A stretch of 64,000 nucleotides of DNA from Kitasatospora sp. NBC_00458 (GCF_036013975.1 NZ_CP107904.1:4217001-4281000), one strand, 5' to 3'. Positions 26,859 to 35,360 are shown, counted from the stretch's first letter. The notes: generated from the sequence alone by a model not told the origin. Program-made: numbers and translations.

Positions 26859-27803
26859 ATGCGACCGCTGTACTCCGTCCCCCTCGGAATCGCCGCCACC
26901 GGCGCCGCCTGCCTCGCCTACTCCGTTGGGTACGAGGTCCGTTCCTTCCGCCTCCGCCGGGTCGAGATTCCGGTCCTCCCCCGAGGCGCCCGCCCCATCC
27001 GGGTACTGCAGGTCTCCGACATCCACATGGTGAGCGGACAGGGCAAGAAGCAGCGCTGGCTCCAGAGCCTCGCCGGGCTCCGCCCCGACCTGGTGGTCAA
27101 CACCGGCGACAACCTCTCCGACCCGCTCGGCGTCCCCGCCACGCTGGACGCGCTCGGACCGCTGATGGACTTCCCCGGCGTCTACGTCTTCGGGTCCAAC
27201 GACTACTACGGGCCCGCCCGGAAGAACCCGGCCCGCTACCTCCAGGCCCTGCGCAGCGGCGTCCACGGCATGAACAACCCCGACGGCTCCGCCGGGCGCG
27301 GCGTCTCCGGCGCCGTCCACAACCCGTGGGAGAAGCTGCGCGACGGCTTCGACGCGGCCGGCTGGCTCGACCTCACCAACGCCCGGGGGCGGCTCACCGT
27401 CGGCGGACTCGACCTGGAGTTCACCGGCCTGGACGACCCGCACATCCGCCGCGACCGCTACAGCGAGGTCACCGGCGGCCCCTCCCCCGACGCCGACCTC
27501 TCGATCGCCGTCGTGCACGCCCCCTACCTGCGCGTCCTCGACGCCTTCGCCGCCGACCGCTACCCGCTGATCCTGGCCGGCCACACCCACGGCGGCCAGC
27601 TCTGCATCCCCTTCTACGGCGCCCTGGTCACCAACTGCGACCTCGACGCCAAGCGGGTCAAGGGCCTCTCCACCCACCAGGCCGGCGGCAGCCGCTCCTA
27701 CCTCCACGTCTCGGCCGGCTGCGGCACCAACCGCTACACCCCCGTCCGCTTCGCCTGCCCCCCCGAGGCCACCCTCCTCACCCTCACCCCCGCCCCCCGC
27801 TGA
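26859..27803 (+). CDS. Metallophosphoesterase, membrane-anchored
   Basis: 314 aa. One N-terminal hydrophobic segment (3-22), then a calcineurin-like phosphoesterase with the motifs VSDIHM, NTGDN, GSNDYY, and GHTHGGQ. Related to YkuE/YaeI-type enzymes that act on phospholipid-linked or UDP-lipid substrates at the membrane; the substrate here is unknown. It follows the PBP in conserved order. A hairpin terminator (27811-27856) separates it from the tRNA. Confidence 0.9.
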   Translation: MRPLYSVPLGIAATGAACLAYSVGYEVRSFRLRRVEIPVLPRGARPIRVLQVSDIHMVSGQGKKQRWLQSLAGLRPDLVVNTGDNLSDPLGVPATLDALGPLMDFPGVYVFGSNDYYGPARKNPARYLQALRSGVHGMNNPDGSAGRGVSGAVHNPWEKLRDGFDAAGWLDLTNARGRLTVGGLDLEFTGLDDPHIRRDRYSEVTGGPSPDADLSIAVVHAPYLRVLDAFAADRYPLILAGHTHGGQLCIPFYGALVTNCDLDAKRVKGLSTHQAGGSRSYLHVSAGCGTNRYTPVRFACPPEATLLTLTPAPR

Positions 27804-27810
27804 CCCGCCC

Positions 27811-27856
27811 CGGACGCCCGCCGAGAACCGGATTTCGTCTCTCGGCGAGCGTCCGG
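27811..27856 (+). terminator. Terminator after the phosphoesterase
   Basis: Long near-perfect stem (CGGACGC-CCGCCGAGA against TCTCGGCGAGCGTCCG) with a short loop, immediately upstream of the tRNA gene. Confidence 0.75.
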
Positions 27857-27903
27857 TAGAGTTCTACTCGTCGCGAAGGAGACGGAGCGACAAACAGCAG
27901 GAC

Positions 27904-27981
<78 letters not shown>

Positions 27982-27992
27982 GTAAGACCAGC

Positions 27993-28028
27993 TCAGGGCC
28001 GGTCTCCCGCAAGGGAGACCGGCCCTGA
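27993..28028. terminator. Terminator between tRNA and integrase
   Basis: Perfect 16-bp stem (27993-28008 / 28013-28028), loop GCAA, within 12 bp of attL. It serves the tRNA and, from the other side, the integrase operon. Confidence 0.9.
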
Positions 28029-28048
28029 CTGGCTTTCCGGAGCCTCTC

Positions 28049-28066
28049 GGGAGAATCCTGGGAGAA
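28049..28066 (+). repeat. Candidate integrase arm site, left end
   Basis: GGGAGAA-N4-GGGAGAA, 68 bp inside attL. The same paired heptamer with the same spacing occurs at the right end of the element (44965-44982). Confidence 0.55.
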
Positions 28067-28097
28067 AACCGCTCCGGACGATCTCCCGACGGGCCTC

Positions 28098-29618
28098 CTA
28101 CTGACCGGCCCTCAGCAAGCTGTCGAGCACCTTCACGGGCGATCCCGGCGACATCCGCCGGCGGGCTTCGAGTGACGCCTCCCATTCGGCCGTGAGGCTG
28201 TCCATGAGCTGGCTCCGCATCTCGGCTGTGATGTGCGAGTAGCGGGCCTGGACCGATCCGTCCTCGTGCCCCATCCGCTCGTCCTTGAGCTTCGGCGGTG
28301 TGCCGAACCCGTCCATCATCGTCTTGTGCGTGTGCCGAAGGCCGTGCGGCGTGAGACCGCGCTGGATCGGCAGCCAGCACGCCTCCGCCCGGCCGGACGC
28401 TCCCCGCCCACGCGCGGGGATGCCGGGCCACGGCTCGGCGAGCAGCGGTACCGGGCGGGCCTCCTCCGGTGCCTTCTTCGGGTACCAGCCGGTGGTCGCC
28501 GGGTGGAACAGCCACGTGGCGAAGCCGTTCCGACGCCAGTGCGCGGCGTTCTCGCCGGACGGCCAGTACCGGATGTAGCCGAGGTCGGCGATCGCCTTCT
28601 CCACCCGGGACCGGGTGTCGAGGGCGACCGCGTGGGGGCGGTTCAGGACGTTGGAGACCGTGCCGGTGGAGACGCCGGCGGCTCGGGCCACGTCCACCAG
28701 CTTCGCGCCGGGCCTGCGGGCGGCTCCGTTGGCAGCGCCGTGCCCGCTGAAGAGGTACCGCCGAGCGTGGCACTCGCACGGCTTCGTGCCAGCACGGACC
28801 ACCTGCCCGGCGAGCAGGCCCGCGAGGAACGGCGGGGCGTCGATCGTCCGGTAGGAGTCGTCCTTGGGCGGGCAGCGGTGCATCTCGCCGGAGTCCAGCT
28901 CGTACAGCTGCCATTCGACGCGCACGGACGCCGGGCGGATGAACTCGGCTTCGAGTCCGACGATCTCTCCCCAGCGCATGCCTGTGTAGCCCTTAAGTAC
29001 GACGCCGACGAACTCGTCGTCCCGGCCCGACAGCAGCGCAGTTCGCTCGGCGATGAGTAGGGTGCCGAGCCCGGTGGTGATCACCTTCTCGCGGCTGCGG
29101 TTGCGCGAGCGCCCTGCCCGCTTGCCCCGGCCTCGGCGCCGGCTCGCGGGGTTGGAGTCGCGCAGTCCAGCGTCGACGGCGTCGGCGAGGATCAGGTGCA
29201 GCGTGCCGCGCCATGTCTTGATGCTGCTCGGCGCGTAGTCGCGCTCACGCTCCCTACGCTCCCATGCGTCGACCGCGCCCTTGGTGATCTCGTCGAGGAA
29301 GACGTCCTCGAACTCCGGGAGCAGGTGTTCCTCGATGTGGCGGCGGTAGTTCTGCATGGTCGATGCGGCGAGGTCCTGGTCCTCGTACCAAGCACTGGCG
29401 TACTCGCCGAACGTCATCCGTTCGGGGCCCGGAGCGGCGGGCGGTTGAGCAGCTTCCTTGGCGGACTCGTCCTCTGCGATCCCGGCGGCCTTCTCGGCCG
29501 CGCGCTTGGTCTTGTAGCGGACCGCCTTCCCGTTGGCGTCAAGGACGGTCCCGTACTTGCCGGGTGCGATCTTGTAGCGGGCGCGCCAGTACTCGCCCCG
29601 GTTCTCCCCGTATCCCAA
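28098..29618 (-). CDS. int: Tyrosine-recombinase integrase with embedded LacI-type HTH
   Basis: 506 aa from TTG 29618 (an in-frame TGA lies four codons upstream, so no longer start is possible). SAM-like core-binding domain at about 68-155. The catalytic set is Arg215 (GMRWGE), Lys252, His425-x-x-Arg428 (TPHGLRHTH), His451 (MGHED) and Tyr460 (ARYSHI), all present. Between the Lys and the HxxR box is an extra ~45-residue domain (about 306-350). It reads VDVARAAGVSTGTVSNVLN and then RVEKAIADLGYIR, a textbook LacI-family DNA-binding headpiece. The C-terminal end of the leftward operon, next to attL. Confidence 0.92.
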   Translation of the reverse strand: MGYGENRGEYWRARYKIAPGKYGTVLDANGKAVRYKTKRAAEKAAGIAEDESAKEAAQPPAAPGPERMTFGEYASAWYEDQDLAASTMQNYRRHIEEHLLPEFEDVFLDEITKGAVDAWERRERERDYAPSSIKTWRGTLHLILADAVDAGLRDSNPASRRRGRGKRAGRSRNRSREKVITTGLGTLLIAERTALLSGRDDEFVGVVLKGYTGMRWGEIVGLEAEFIRPASVRVEWQLYELDSGEMHRCPPKDDSYRTIDAPPFLAGLLAGQVVRAGTKPCECHARRYLFSGHGAANGAARRPGAKLVDVARAAGVSTGTVSNVLNRPHAVALDTRSRVEKAIADLGYIRYWPSGENAAHWRRNGFATWLFHPATTGWYPKKAPEEARPVPLLAEPWPGIPARGRGASGRAEACWLPIQRGLTPHGLRHTHKTMMDGFGTPPKLKDERMGHEDGSVQARYSHITAEMRSQLMDSLTAEWEASLEARRRMSPGSPVKVLDSLLRAGQ

Positions 29619-29638
29619 TGTGCGCTCTCAATGTCAGG

Positions 29639-29668
29639 GGCCCGCCCGGTGGAGCCACCGGGCGGGCC
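29639..29668. terminator. Hairpin between excisionase and integrase genes
   Basis: 13-14-bp perfect stem (29639-29651 / 29656-29668) in the 61-bp gap between the two genes. It could attenuate integrase expression from the operon. Confidence 0.55.
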
Positions 29669-29679
29669 TTTGGGTGTGA

Positions 29680-30018
29680 TTAGGCAGCGTCCTGCTGGTG
29701 CAGCGCTGCCCTGCGCGGCGGGCGCGCGCGAAGTCGGACAGCAGGCCGGGCCTGCTGCGGGACGCGATCCGGCATCTTCGCCACGGCGATGACGGTGCCC
29801 TTGACCTGCGGCGCGGCCCCCGGGTTCGGCCGCACCTCGTACATGCGGACGATCTCGGCGAACTGGTCGGCCGTGAAGCGGTAGGCGCGCCCGGGCTTGG
29901 TGAAGGGGATTCGGCCCCGACGGGCCTGCTCCTTCACCCACCACTCAGACATGCCGATGGCCGCCGCGATGTCCGCTGGGTAGTACAGCGACGGCAGTTG
30001 ACCCCTGCCCTTGGGCAT
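29680..30018 (-). CDS. xis: Excisionase-like MerR/HTH_17 protein
   Basis: 112 aa. Start ATG 30018 with GGAGGGG upstream. The N-terminal winged HTH LYYPADIAAAIGMSEWWVKEQARRGRIPFTKPGRAYRFTADQ (positions 11-53) is the usual AICE Xis form that bends att DNA to favour excision. The C-terminal 40 residues are basic and low complexity. Position directly upstream of int supports the call. Confidence 0.82.
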   Translation of the reverse strand: MPKGRGQLPSLYYPADIAAAIGMSEWWVKEQARRGRIPFTKPGRAYRFTADQFAEIVRMYEVRPNPGAAPQVKGTVIAVAKMPDRVPQQARPAVRLRARPPRRAALHQQDAA

Positions 30019-30065
30019 AGATACCCCTCCAGATCATCGGGGTCGGGGCTTCCGCCCCTCCTTCT

Positions 30066-30316
30066 CAGGGATCCGCTACTGCCGCTACTGCCGCTACCTC
30101 CCTGGTCAGAGGCATGTTTTTGGTAGCGGATTCGGTAGCGGTAGCGGATTGGTGCCGCTCCCGCCGGTGCTGGCGGGAGCGGCGGTCGGCTTACGGTGCG
30201 GCGGCGGCCGGGGTGGCGGGTAGCGGATCGGTATCCGCTACCTCGGGCGTATCCGCTACCGGAAACAGGGCCCTGACCTGCGCGGTAGCGGCAGTAGCGG
30301 CAGTAGCGGATCCCTG
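30066..30316. repeat. 33-bp inverted repeats flanking GTAGCGG iterons
   Basis: 33-bp perfect inverted repeats (30066-30098 and 30284-30316), each itself built of three CCGCTACTG/CAGTAGCGG units, enclose more copies of GTAGCGG and ATCCGCTACC (around 30120-30155 and 30215-30265). The array covers the xis-rep gap and the 3' end of the DUF3631 gene. A replication origin or strong cruciform is plausible. Confidence 0.85.
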
Positions 30317-31438
30317 GGAGGAGAGGGGACGGCAGTACCGCAGCCACGCGTCGGCGAGGTCCGAGGCGTAGTAGCCCTTTGCCGAACTCTTGGAGCCGGT
30401 CTTGATGTTGCGGGGCTTGATGGGGTCGTTGTCGGCGGTGACGTAGTCGCCGAGCATGCGGGCGAGGGCGCGGGCGGTGATGGGCTTGCCGTCGAGATCG
30501 GCCCACGGGGCGTCGTCCAGTTCGGCGAGCCTGCTCAGCAGTTCGGCGCTGAGCATGCGCTCGGCACCGTCGAAGATGTCCCGCAGGTCCGACAGGAGGC
30601 GGATGCCGACGGAGCCCTTGTCGTTGGCCTTGGCGGCGGTGACGAGCTGGACGCAGGCGGCGCGGGCGCGCTCGGGCCAGTGGCCGCCGGCGGCGTCGGC
30701 GACGGCGAGCAGGGGTTCCCACACGTCGGCGGGCCGGTCGCTGATGCCGTCGGGCATCTTCGGCACGGTGTCCTGGAGGGTGGTGCGGACGGAGTCCGCC
30801 CAGGTGGCGAGCCGCTTGCGCAGGGCGTGTCCCTCGGGTGCGGTGGTCCGCTCGCGGAAGGATTCCACTTCCTCGTTGGGGGCCCGGCGGCGCATCCGGA
30901 TGATGATCGAGCGGCTCATGATGGTGTCGGGCAGGTCTCCGAGGCCGCCCATGGCGAGGGCGGCGTAGACGGGGAACGCCTGGACGGTCTGGGTGCTGCC
31001 GTCGCCGACGCATCGGTGGACGACGCCGGAGCGGCGGTGGCCGGAGTTGATGAGGCCGCGCAGGTCCTCGTTGCCGCCGGCCTTCGGCCCGAAGGTGGTG
31101 TCGACCTCGTCGAACAGCACGGTGGGCCGGGCGTCGGGGTCGGACACGGACCGGAACAGGGCGGCCGGGGAGACGTCGGTGGTGAACATCGACCGGGGGG
31201 TGAGTGTGTCGATGATCTCCAGCGCGCGGGTCTTCCCGGATCCGGGCTCCGGGGAGAGGAACGCGATGCGCGGGGTGGACTCGAAGGTGTCGAGCAGGTG
31301 GGTGTGGGCGTCCCACAGGACGACGGCCGTGTAGGCGGCCTCGGACGGGAAGACGTTGAAGCGGCGGTGGAACGCTTCGACGGCGTCGAGCACGGCGGCG
31401 CCGTCCTCGGTGGTGACGGGCGGGGTGGGATCGGTCAT
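30191..31438 (-). CDS. DUF3631 replication protein (P-loop NTPase)
   Basis: 415 aa from ATG 31438 (GGAGAG upstream). Walker A PEPGSGKT at 63-70 and a Walker B strand RPTVLFDEVD. The C-terminal DUF3631 region contains ITARALARMLGDY and KGYYASDLADAWLRY. Such proteins follow Prim-Pol genes on actinomycete elements and probably serve as the helicase/initiator for element replication. The last ~45 codons are written in the iteron array and may not be important for the fold. Confidence 0.82.
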   Translation of the reverse strand: MTDPTPPVTTEDGAAVLDAVEAFHRRFNVFPSEAAYTAVVLWDAHTHLLDTFESTPRIAFLSPEPGSGKTRALEIIDTLTPRSMFTTDVSPAALFRSVSDPDARPTVLFDEVDTTFGPKAGGNEDLRGLINSGHRRSGVVHRCVGDGSTQTVQAFPVYAALAMGGLGDLPDTIMSRSIIIRMRRRAPNEEVESFRERTTAPEGHALRKRLATWADSVRTTLQDTVPKMPDGISDRPADVWEPLLAVADAAGGHWPERARAACVQLVTAAKANDKGSVGIRLLSDLRDIFDGAERMLSAELLSRLAELDDAPWADLDGKPITARALARMLGDYVTADNDPIKPRNIKTGSKSSAKGYYASDLADAWLRYCRPLSSQGSATAATAATAQVRALFPVADTPEVADTDPLPATPAAAAP

Positions 31439-31517
31439 GCTGGCCTCTCCGGTTCGATAGGGCTGGAGTGGAGCGGGCCGCCGGTCTTTGCCGAGAGGGC
31501 GGCCCGCTTCGAGCAGG

Positions 31518-32408
31518 TCAGGCGGCGTGGGCACCGGCGGCGGCGAAGCCACGGTCGACCGCGCGGGTCACGTAGTCGTGCGGGACACCGACGCCGACGG
31601 CGGCGCCGATGATGTGCTGGGCGATGGTGTCGAGACCGCAGGGGCCGGGGCACCGGGTGTGCTGGGCGGCGAGGAAGCGGGCGACGCCGAAGGCTTGGGA
31701 TCCGGCGCCGCTCTCCGGGCAGTCCGCGATCTTGGCGAGGCCGCGTTGCAGGCCGGTGTGGATGTAGCGCTCGGTGTGGCGGCACCCGGAGGCCACGGTG
31801 CGGCTCCAGGGTGGCGTGGTTGAAGAGGCCAACCGCGCGCCGTTCGCCGGCGGCCGGTTGGCCTCTTCCCTGACCACGAGGGCGCGGACGGCATCGGGCA
31901 GCGGGGCCATGACGCCGGTGCCGTAGCCGAGCCAACGGGCGTACTGCATCAGCGACTTGACGTCGATGTTGGGGCGGACCTTGTTGGCGGAGGCCATGGT
32001 GCCCCGGTAGACCCAGTGTTCGCCCCGGGTGGTGGTCACGGTGAGCGTGGGGGGCAGGTTGGTGCGGGCCCAGGCGACGGCGTCGGCGTGGTCGAGGTCG
32101 ACCACGGTCAGCCCGGCGCCGCCCGGGTGGTAGGCCACCGCTTCGGCCTCCCGCCAGGCACGGGCCCACCCGGGGCCGGTCAGCACGGCGGGGTCGGTGG
32201 TGGCGGCGGCCCACGCGTGGCAGGGCGCCGGGCAGACACACGGCCCCGGGTCTTTCATGTTCGGCCGGCCGCCGCACACGACGCCGGGCCGACCGACGTT
32301 CTTCCTACAGGCCCGGCAGTTCCCGAGCGGGCTCTTGCCGACCCGCAGGGGCAGCGCCGGAAGGCCGATTCGGGCGAGTTCGAGGGCGAGTTGCAGGAGG
32401 GGGTTCAT
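31518..32408 (-). CDS. Bifunctional DNA primase/polymerase (Prim-Pol)
   Basis: 296 aa with GGAG 6 nt before ATG 32408. N-terminal Prim-Pol domain: LARIGLPALPLRVGKSP, the metal-binding VVDLDHADAV and TRGEHWVYRG. An N-terminal cysteine cluster (CRACRKN, CVCPAPC) could bind zinc and is typical of these element primases. With the DUF3631 protein it makes the autonomous replication module of this AICE type. Confidence 0.88.
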   Translation of the reverse strand: MNPLLQLALELARIGLPALPLRVGKSPLGNCRACRKNVGRPGVVCGGRPNMKDPGPCVCPAPCHAWAAATTDPAVLTGPGWARAWREAEAVAYHPGGAGLTVVDLDHADAVAWARTNLPPTLTVTTTRGEHWVYRGTMASANKVRPNIDVKSLMQYARWLGYGTGVMAPLPDAVRALVVREEANRPPANGARLASSTTPPWSRTVASGCRHTERYIHTGLQRGLAKIADCPESGAGSQAFGVARFLAAQHTRCPGPCGLDTIAQHIIGAAVGVGVPHDYVTRAVDRGFAAAGAHAA

Positions 32409-32580
32409 GCCGCTCTCCAGGGTTCGGCGGGGGCTGGGCGGTGTGCTGCTCGGCGCAGACCTTGTGTGCGGGTCGGCGCTGCTCGTCGCGCAGCGGGGTG
32501 TGGCGACCGCACCACCGGCACGGGAGGGTGCGGGTGCGGTCGTAGTGGGATGCGTCGCGCCAGTCCAGGAAGGTGGACAC
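32305..32580 (-). CDS. Small Cys-containing element protein, overlapping Prim-Pol
   Basis: 91 aa. The N-terminal part (MSTFLDWRDASHYDRTRTL, then PCRWCGRHTPLRDEQRRPAH, then KVC) has a CxxC...C arrangement like small zinc-ribbon proteins of AICEs. The last 34 codons overlap the Prim-Pol start in another frame and are Pro/Arg-rich. The GTG start lacks a clear ribosome site. Function unknown. Confidence 0.5.
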   Translation of the reverse strand: MSTFLDWRDASHYDRTRTLPCRWCGRHTPLRDEQRRPAHKVCAEQHTAQPPPNPGERHEPPPATRPRTRPNRPSGAAPAGRQEPARELPGL

Positions 32581-32589
32581 GGCGCGTGC

Positions 32590-33564
32590 CTAGGCGCCGA
32601 GGGCGGCTGCGAGCAGGGCGGCGCCGAGCATCGGCGGGACGGCGTTCCCGATCTGCTGGCCGATGTCCCGCCCGGACCACGGGTGGTCGGCGGGGAAGGA
32701 CTGGAGTGCGCCCGCCTCGCTCCAGCTGAAGCGGTCCTCGGTGCCGTCGTCGGCGAGCACCCGGACGCGGGAGACCTTCCCGGTGACGGTGGCGGACGGT
32801 TCGTCACTGGAGCGGCGCCCGCGTGCCCTGGGGTCGCCGCCGGTGCCGTAGTTGGAGACCACCGTGAACGGCCCCCGGCCGGGAATCGCCTCGCCCATGG
32901 GCGTCCACGGCAGCAGGCCGACGTCGCCGGCGGCGCGCGGCGCGCCCTTGGTGTAGGGCCGGTGGGTGGGCGTGGGCAGGGTGGCCGGGCCGGTGCGCCG
33001 GGCGATGAGGACCGCGCGGCGTCGGGTCTGCGGGACGCCGTGCTGCTCGGCCTTCACCGTTCCCGCGACCGCGTCGTAGCCCTCGGTGCGCAGGATGCCC
33101 GCGTACGCCTGCCACACGGGCAGGACGGCGGGCACCTGCTCCAGTACGACCACCTTGTAGGGGTGGCCGGCGTCGAGGGCATCGAGCGTCCAGCGCAGGG
33201 GCTCCAGCACGAGCCGGATCAGGTCCGTGTCCCTGTGGTGGGTGCGGCGGGCGACGGGCCGGCGCTCGGCGAGGCGGTGGGCGAGGGCCACGATGTCCGA
33301 CAGGGCACGGCGCCCGGTGCCGGGTCCGGCGGCGCTGTAGGGCTGGCACGGCGGGCCGCCGAGCAGGATCTCGGCGTCGGGGAAGTCGGTGGGGCCGTGG
33401 TCGCGGACGTCCGCCTCGATGGTGTCGAGTCCGGCGGCGCGGCGGGTCGCGCACGCGTCCGGGGACTTCTCGATCCCGGTCACGTGCACGCCCAGCTCGC
33501 GGGCGGGCAGGTCGAGTCCGCCGACGCCGGCGAACAGGTCCACCGCCCGGACCGGGGCGCTCAC
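32590..33564 (-). CDS. DNA (cytosine-5-)-methyltransferase
   Basis: 324 aa. SAM motif I DLFAGVGGLDL (9-19), catalytic motif IV GGPPCQPYS with Cys73. Motif VI reads LEQV rather than the usual ENV. Motif VIII QTRRRAVLIA, and C-terminal GNAVPP (motif X region) are present. The GTG overlaps the stop of the preceding gene. No restriction partner is seen, so it is probably an orphan methylase protecting the element or modifying host DNA. Target sequence not predictable. Confidence 0.9.
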   Translation of the reverse strand: MSAPVRAVDLFAGVGGLDLPARELGVHVTGIEKSPDACATRRAAGLDTIEADVRDHGPTDFPDAEILLGGPPCQPYSAAGPGTGRRALSDIVALAHRLAERRPVARRTHHRDTDLIRLVLEPLRWTLDALDAGHPYKVVVLEQVPAVLPVWQAYAGILRTEGYDAVAGTVKAEQHGVPQTRRRAVLIARRTGPATLPTPTHRPYTKGAPRAAGDVGLLPWTPMGEAIPGRGPFTVVSNYGTGGDPRARGRRSSDEPSATVTGKVSRVRVLADDGTEDRFSWSEAGALQSFPADHPWSGRDIGQQIGNAVPPMLGAALLAAALGA

Positions 33565-34157
33565 CGGTCCCCGCCGAGCAGGTCGTTCACGAGCGGGGCC
33601 AACGCGTCGTTGGTGTGGGCGGCGAGGGCGGCGACGACCTGCTTGGCCTCGTGGGTGAGGGTGCGGCCGGGCCGGGCCGTGGTGGGCCGCAGCAGGATGC
33701 CGTCCGGGATCGGGACGAACAGGGTGGCGGTGAGCAGGACGGCCGGGCGGTCGGTGGACTCGGGGCCGATGAGCACGGGCCACGGCTCGTCGGGCCGGTC
33801 CCACGGGTTGCGCTCCCAGTCGAGCGCCCGCAGTCGGCTGTCGGGCCGACGGGCGAGGTGGCCGTGCCGCAGACCGACGGCGGCGCCGAGCACGGCCCGG
33901 CCGTCGTGGTCGCGGCGCACGGTGAGCGGCTGGACGTCGGGGCGCACGGCGACGTACCCGGGGGCCATGACCGGGGTGGTGGCCACCGACCACGCGACGG
34001 CGGCGAAGTCCACCGGGCCGAGCGGCTGCCCGTCCTCGTGGAAGTCGGCGGCGTAGTCCGCGAGGTAGGCGCCGTAGCGGGAGTGGCCGTCGCTGGCCTG
34101 CTCCCGGTCGCGGATGTCGTCCACGACGGCGAGCGTGAAGCGGTCGAACTGGGGCAT
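33561..34157 (-). CDS. AICE hypothetical protein, 198 aa
   Basis: Begins MPQFDRFTLAVVDDIRDREQ; soluble, acidic start, later GLRHGHLARRPDSRLRALDW and TLTHEAKQVVAALAAHTNDA. No catalytic motif is recognised. GTGA coupling with the methyltransferase suggests a joint role or at least matched expression. Confidence 0.6.
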   Translation of the reverse strand: MPQFDRFTLAVVDDIRDREQASDGHSRYGAYLADYAADFHEDGQPLGPVDFAAVAWSVATTPVMAPGYVAVRPDVQPLTVRRDHDGRAVLGAAVGLRHGHLARRPDSRLRALDWERNPWDRPDEPWPVLIGPESTDRPAVLLTATLFVPIPDGILLRPTTARPGRTLTHEAKQVVAALAAHTNDALAPLVNDLLGGDR

Positions 34158-34188
34158 GCTGAGTCCCGTCTCGTTGAGGGATGCACGG

Positions 34189-34237
34189 GCCCCGCACCGG
34201 CCGACTCTCTGCCAAGATCAGGCGGCCGGTGCGGGGC
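34189..34237. terminator. 15-bp stem-loop in the AICE operon
   Basis: Perfect 15-bp arms (34189-34203 / 34223-34237) with a 19-nt loop, between the 91-aa and 198-aa genes. Possible attenuator or processing site. Confidence 0.6.
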
Positions 34238-34279
34238 TTCGTGCTGCGGTGGGAGCGGGTCTGTCCGGTCCCCCGCACG

Positions 34280-34319
34280 ACCCGCACCCCGGGGCCGCTG
34301 GCTGCGGCGGGGTGCGGGT
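34280..34319. terminator. Second stem-loop in the same gap
   Basis: 12-bp perfect arms (34280-34291 / 34308-34319) with a 16-nt loop. Together with the hairpin next to it this suggests a transcript break in the 187-bp gap. Confidence 0.55.
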
Positions 34320-34344
34320 GGCACGGCCGGTCGGGCAGGCCGGT

Positions 34345-34620
34345 CTAGAACGGCGGCTCGTCGGAGTAGACGGGCGGGCCCCAGTCGTAGGCGCGGCGGG
34401 CGAACCAGCGGGGAAGCGGAAGCAGGCGCCGGACGCGGTTCGGGTTCCAGCAGGTGCAGTCCCACCATTCAGTGCCGGCGTACTCGCCGGTCTCCGGGTG
34501 GCCGTAGTCCTCGGGCCAGCCGCCGTAGCCGTCGCAGACCAGGCACTTCGGGTCCGGGGTGTCGGTCAGTTCGATGGTCGGGCGGGGCTGGCTGTTGAAG
34601 CGCAGTCGCAGGCGGGGCAT
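34345..34620 (-). CDS. AICE small protein with a CxxC motif
   Basis: 91 aa from ATG 34620, AGGAGAA upstream. KCLVCDGYGGWPEDYG and later WWDCTCWNP give two CxxC/CxC pairs resembling a DnaJ-type or rubredoxin-like zinc ribbon. Conserved type of small protein in these elements; function unknown. Confidence 0.6.
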   Translation of the reverse strand: MPRLRLRFNSQPRPTIELTDTPDPKCLVCDGYGGWPEDYGHPETGEYAGTEWWDCTCWNPNRVRRLLPLPRWFARRAYDWGPPVYSDEPPF

Positions 34621-34634
34621 GGCGTTTCTCCTGG

Positions 34635-35066
34635 TCAGCGGTTGCGGTTGGAGACGTTCACGTGCACGTTCACGGCGCCCTGGCCACCCCGGCCGCCTCC
34701 GCTGCTGCTGTTCTTGAGCAGGTAGACGACGCCGAGGGCGGCGACGAGCAGGCCGAGGCCGGTGGTGGCGGCGGCGAGGGTCTGGAGCAGGAAGCCGACG
34801 CCGAGTCCGGCGCCGCCGATGCCGATGCCGCCGGCGAGCAGGCGGGCGGGCCACGGGTCGCGCACGGGGGCGGCGGGCGCGTACTGCGCCAGCGGTGCGG
34901 GGGTGTGGAGTACGGGGTGCTGGGCGGGCGCGGTCAGCGGGGTGGTGGGGTGGTAGAGCGCGGGCGGGGCGGTGAGCGGCGCGGGGTGGGCGTAGTAGGG
35001 GGTGCCGTCCTGGGTGTAGAGCACCGGGGCGGCGAACTGCGGCTGCGGGGTGGTGGGGTGGTCCAC
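34635..35066 (-). CDS. Pro-rich membrane protein (Spd-like)
   Basis: 143 aa, GTG 35066 with AGGAGAA. Residues 1-70 are Pro/Ala/Tyr-rich and presumably extended; two hydrophobic segments (about 75-95 and 100-117) follow, then a Gly/Asn-rich tail. Small membrane proteins beside TraB often assist intramycelial spread (Spd); assignment here is by position. Confidence 0.55.
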   Translation of the reverse strand: MDHPTTPQPQFAAPVLYTQDGTPYYAHPAPLTAPPALYHPTTPLTAPAQHPVLHTPAPLAQYAPAAPVRDPWPARLLAGGIGIGGAGLGVGFLLQTLAAATTGLGLLVAALGVVYLLKNSSSGGGRGGQGAVNVHVNVSNRNR

Positions 35067-35100
35067 GGTGCTTCTCCTGTCGGCGGGTCCGGCGAGGTGG

Positions 35101-35292
35101 TCAGTGGATGGTGGAGACGTAGTGCGCGAGGGCGGTCAGGGCGTCGTTCACGGGGGCGGCGAGGCCGGTGCCGGCGGCGGTGAAGCCGGACATCCACACG
35201 AGGACGGCGCTTCCGGCGCTGACGCGCTGGGCGCGGACGAGCACGATGGTGATGACGCCGAACAGCAGGGCGGCGGAGATCGAGACGATCAC
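35101..35292 (-). CDS. SpdB-like small membrane protein
   Basis: 63 aa from GTG 35292, chosen because GAAGGA precedes it and the product begins directly with a hydrophobic segment (VIVSISAALLFGVITIVLV); a second segment follows at 28-46. Longer in-frame starts run back into the repeat region. Likely a plasmid-spread protein. Confidence 0.55.
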   Translation of the reverse strand: MIVSISAALLFGVITIVLVRAQRVSAGSAVLVWMSGFTAAGTGLAAPVNDALTALAHYVSTIH

Positions 35293-35360
35293 GGCGAGGG
35301 GGTCCTTCCGGGTGCCCCGGGTGCGGTTCCCGGGGTGTGGTCGATCGGGTTCGGGTGGGG

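Noticed and set aside
28560..29015. Separate LacI regulator gene inside the integrase region
   Set aside because: The HTH is in the same frame as the catalytic residues on both sides, with no internal start and no LacI effector domain.
32590..33564. Restriction-modification system
   Set aside because: No endonuclease-like gene is adjacent; the coupled 198-aa protein shows no nuclease motif.
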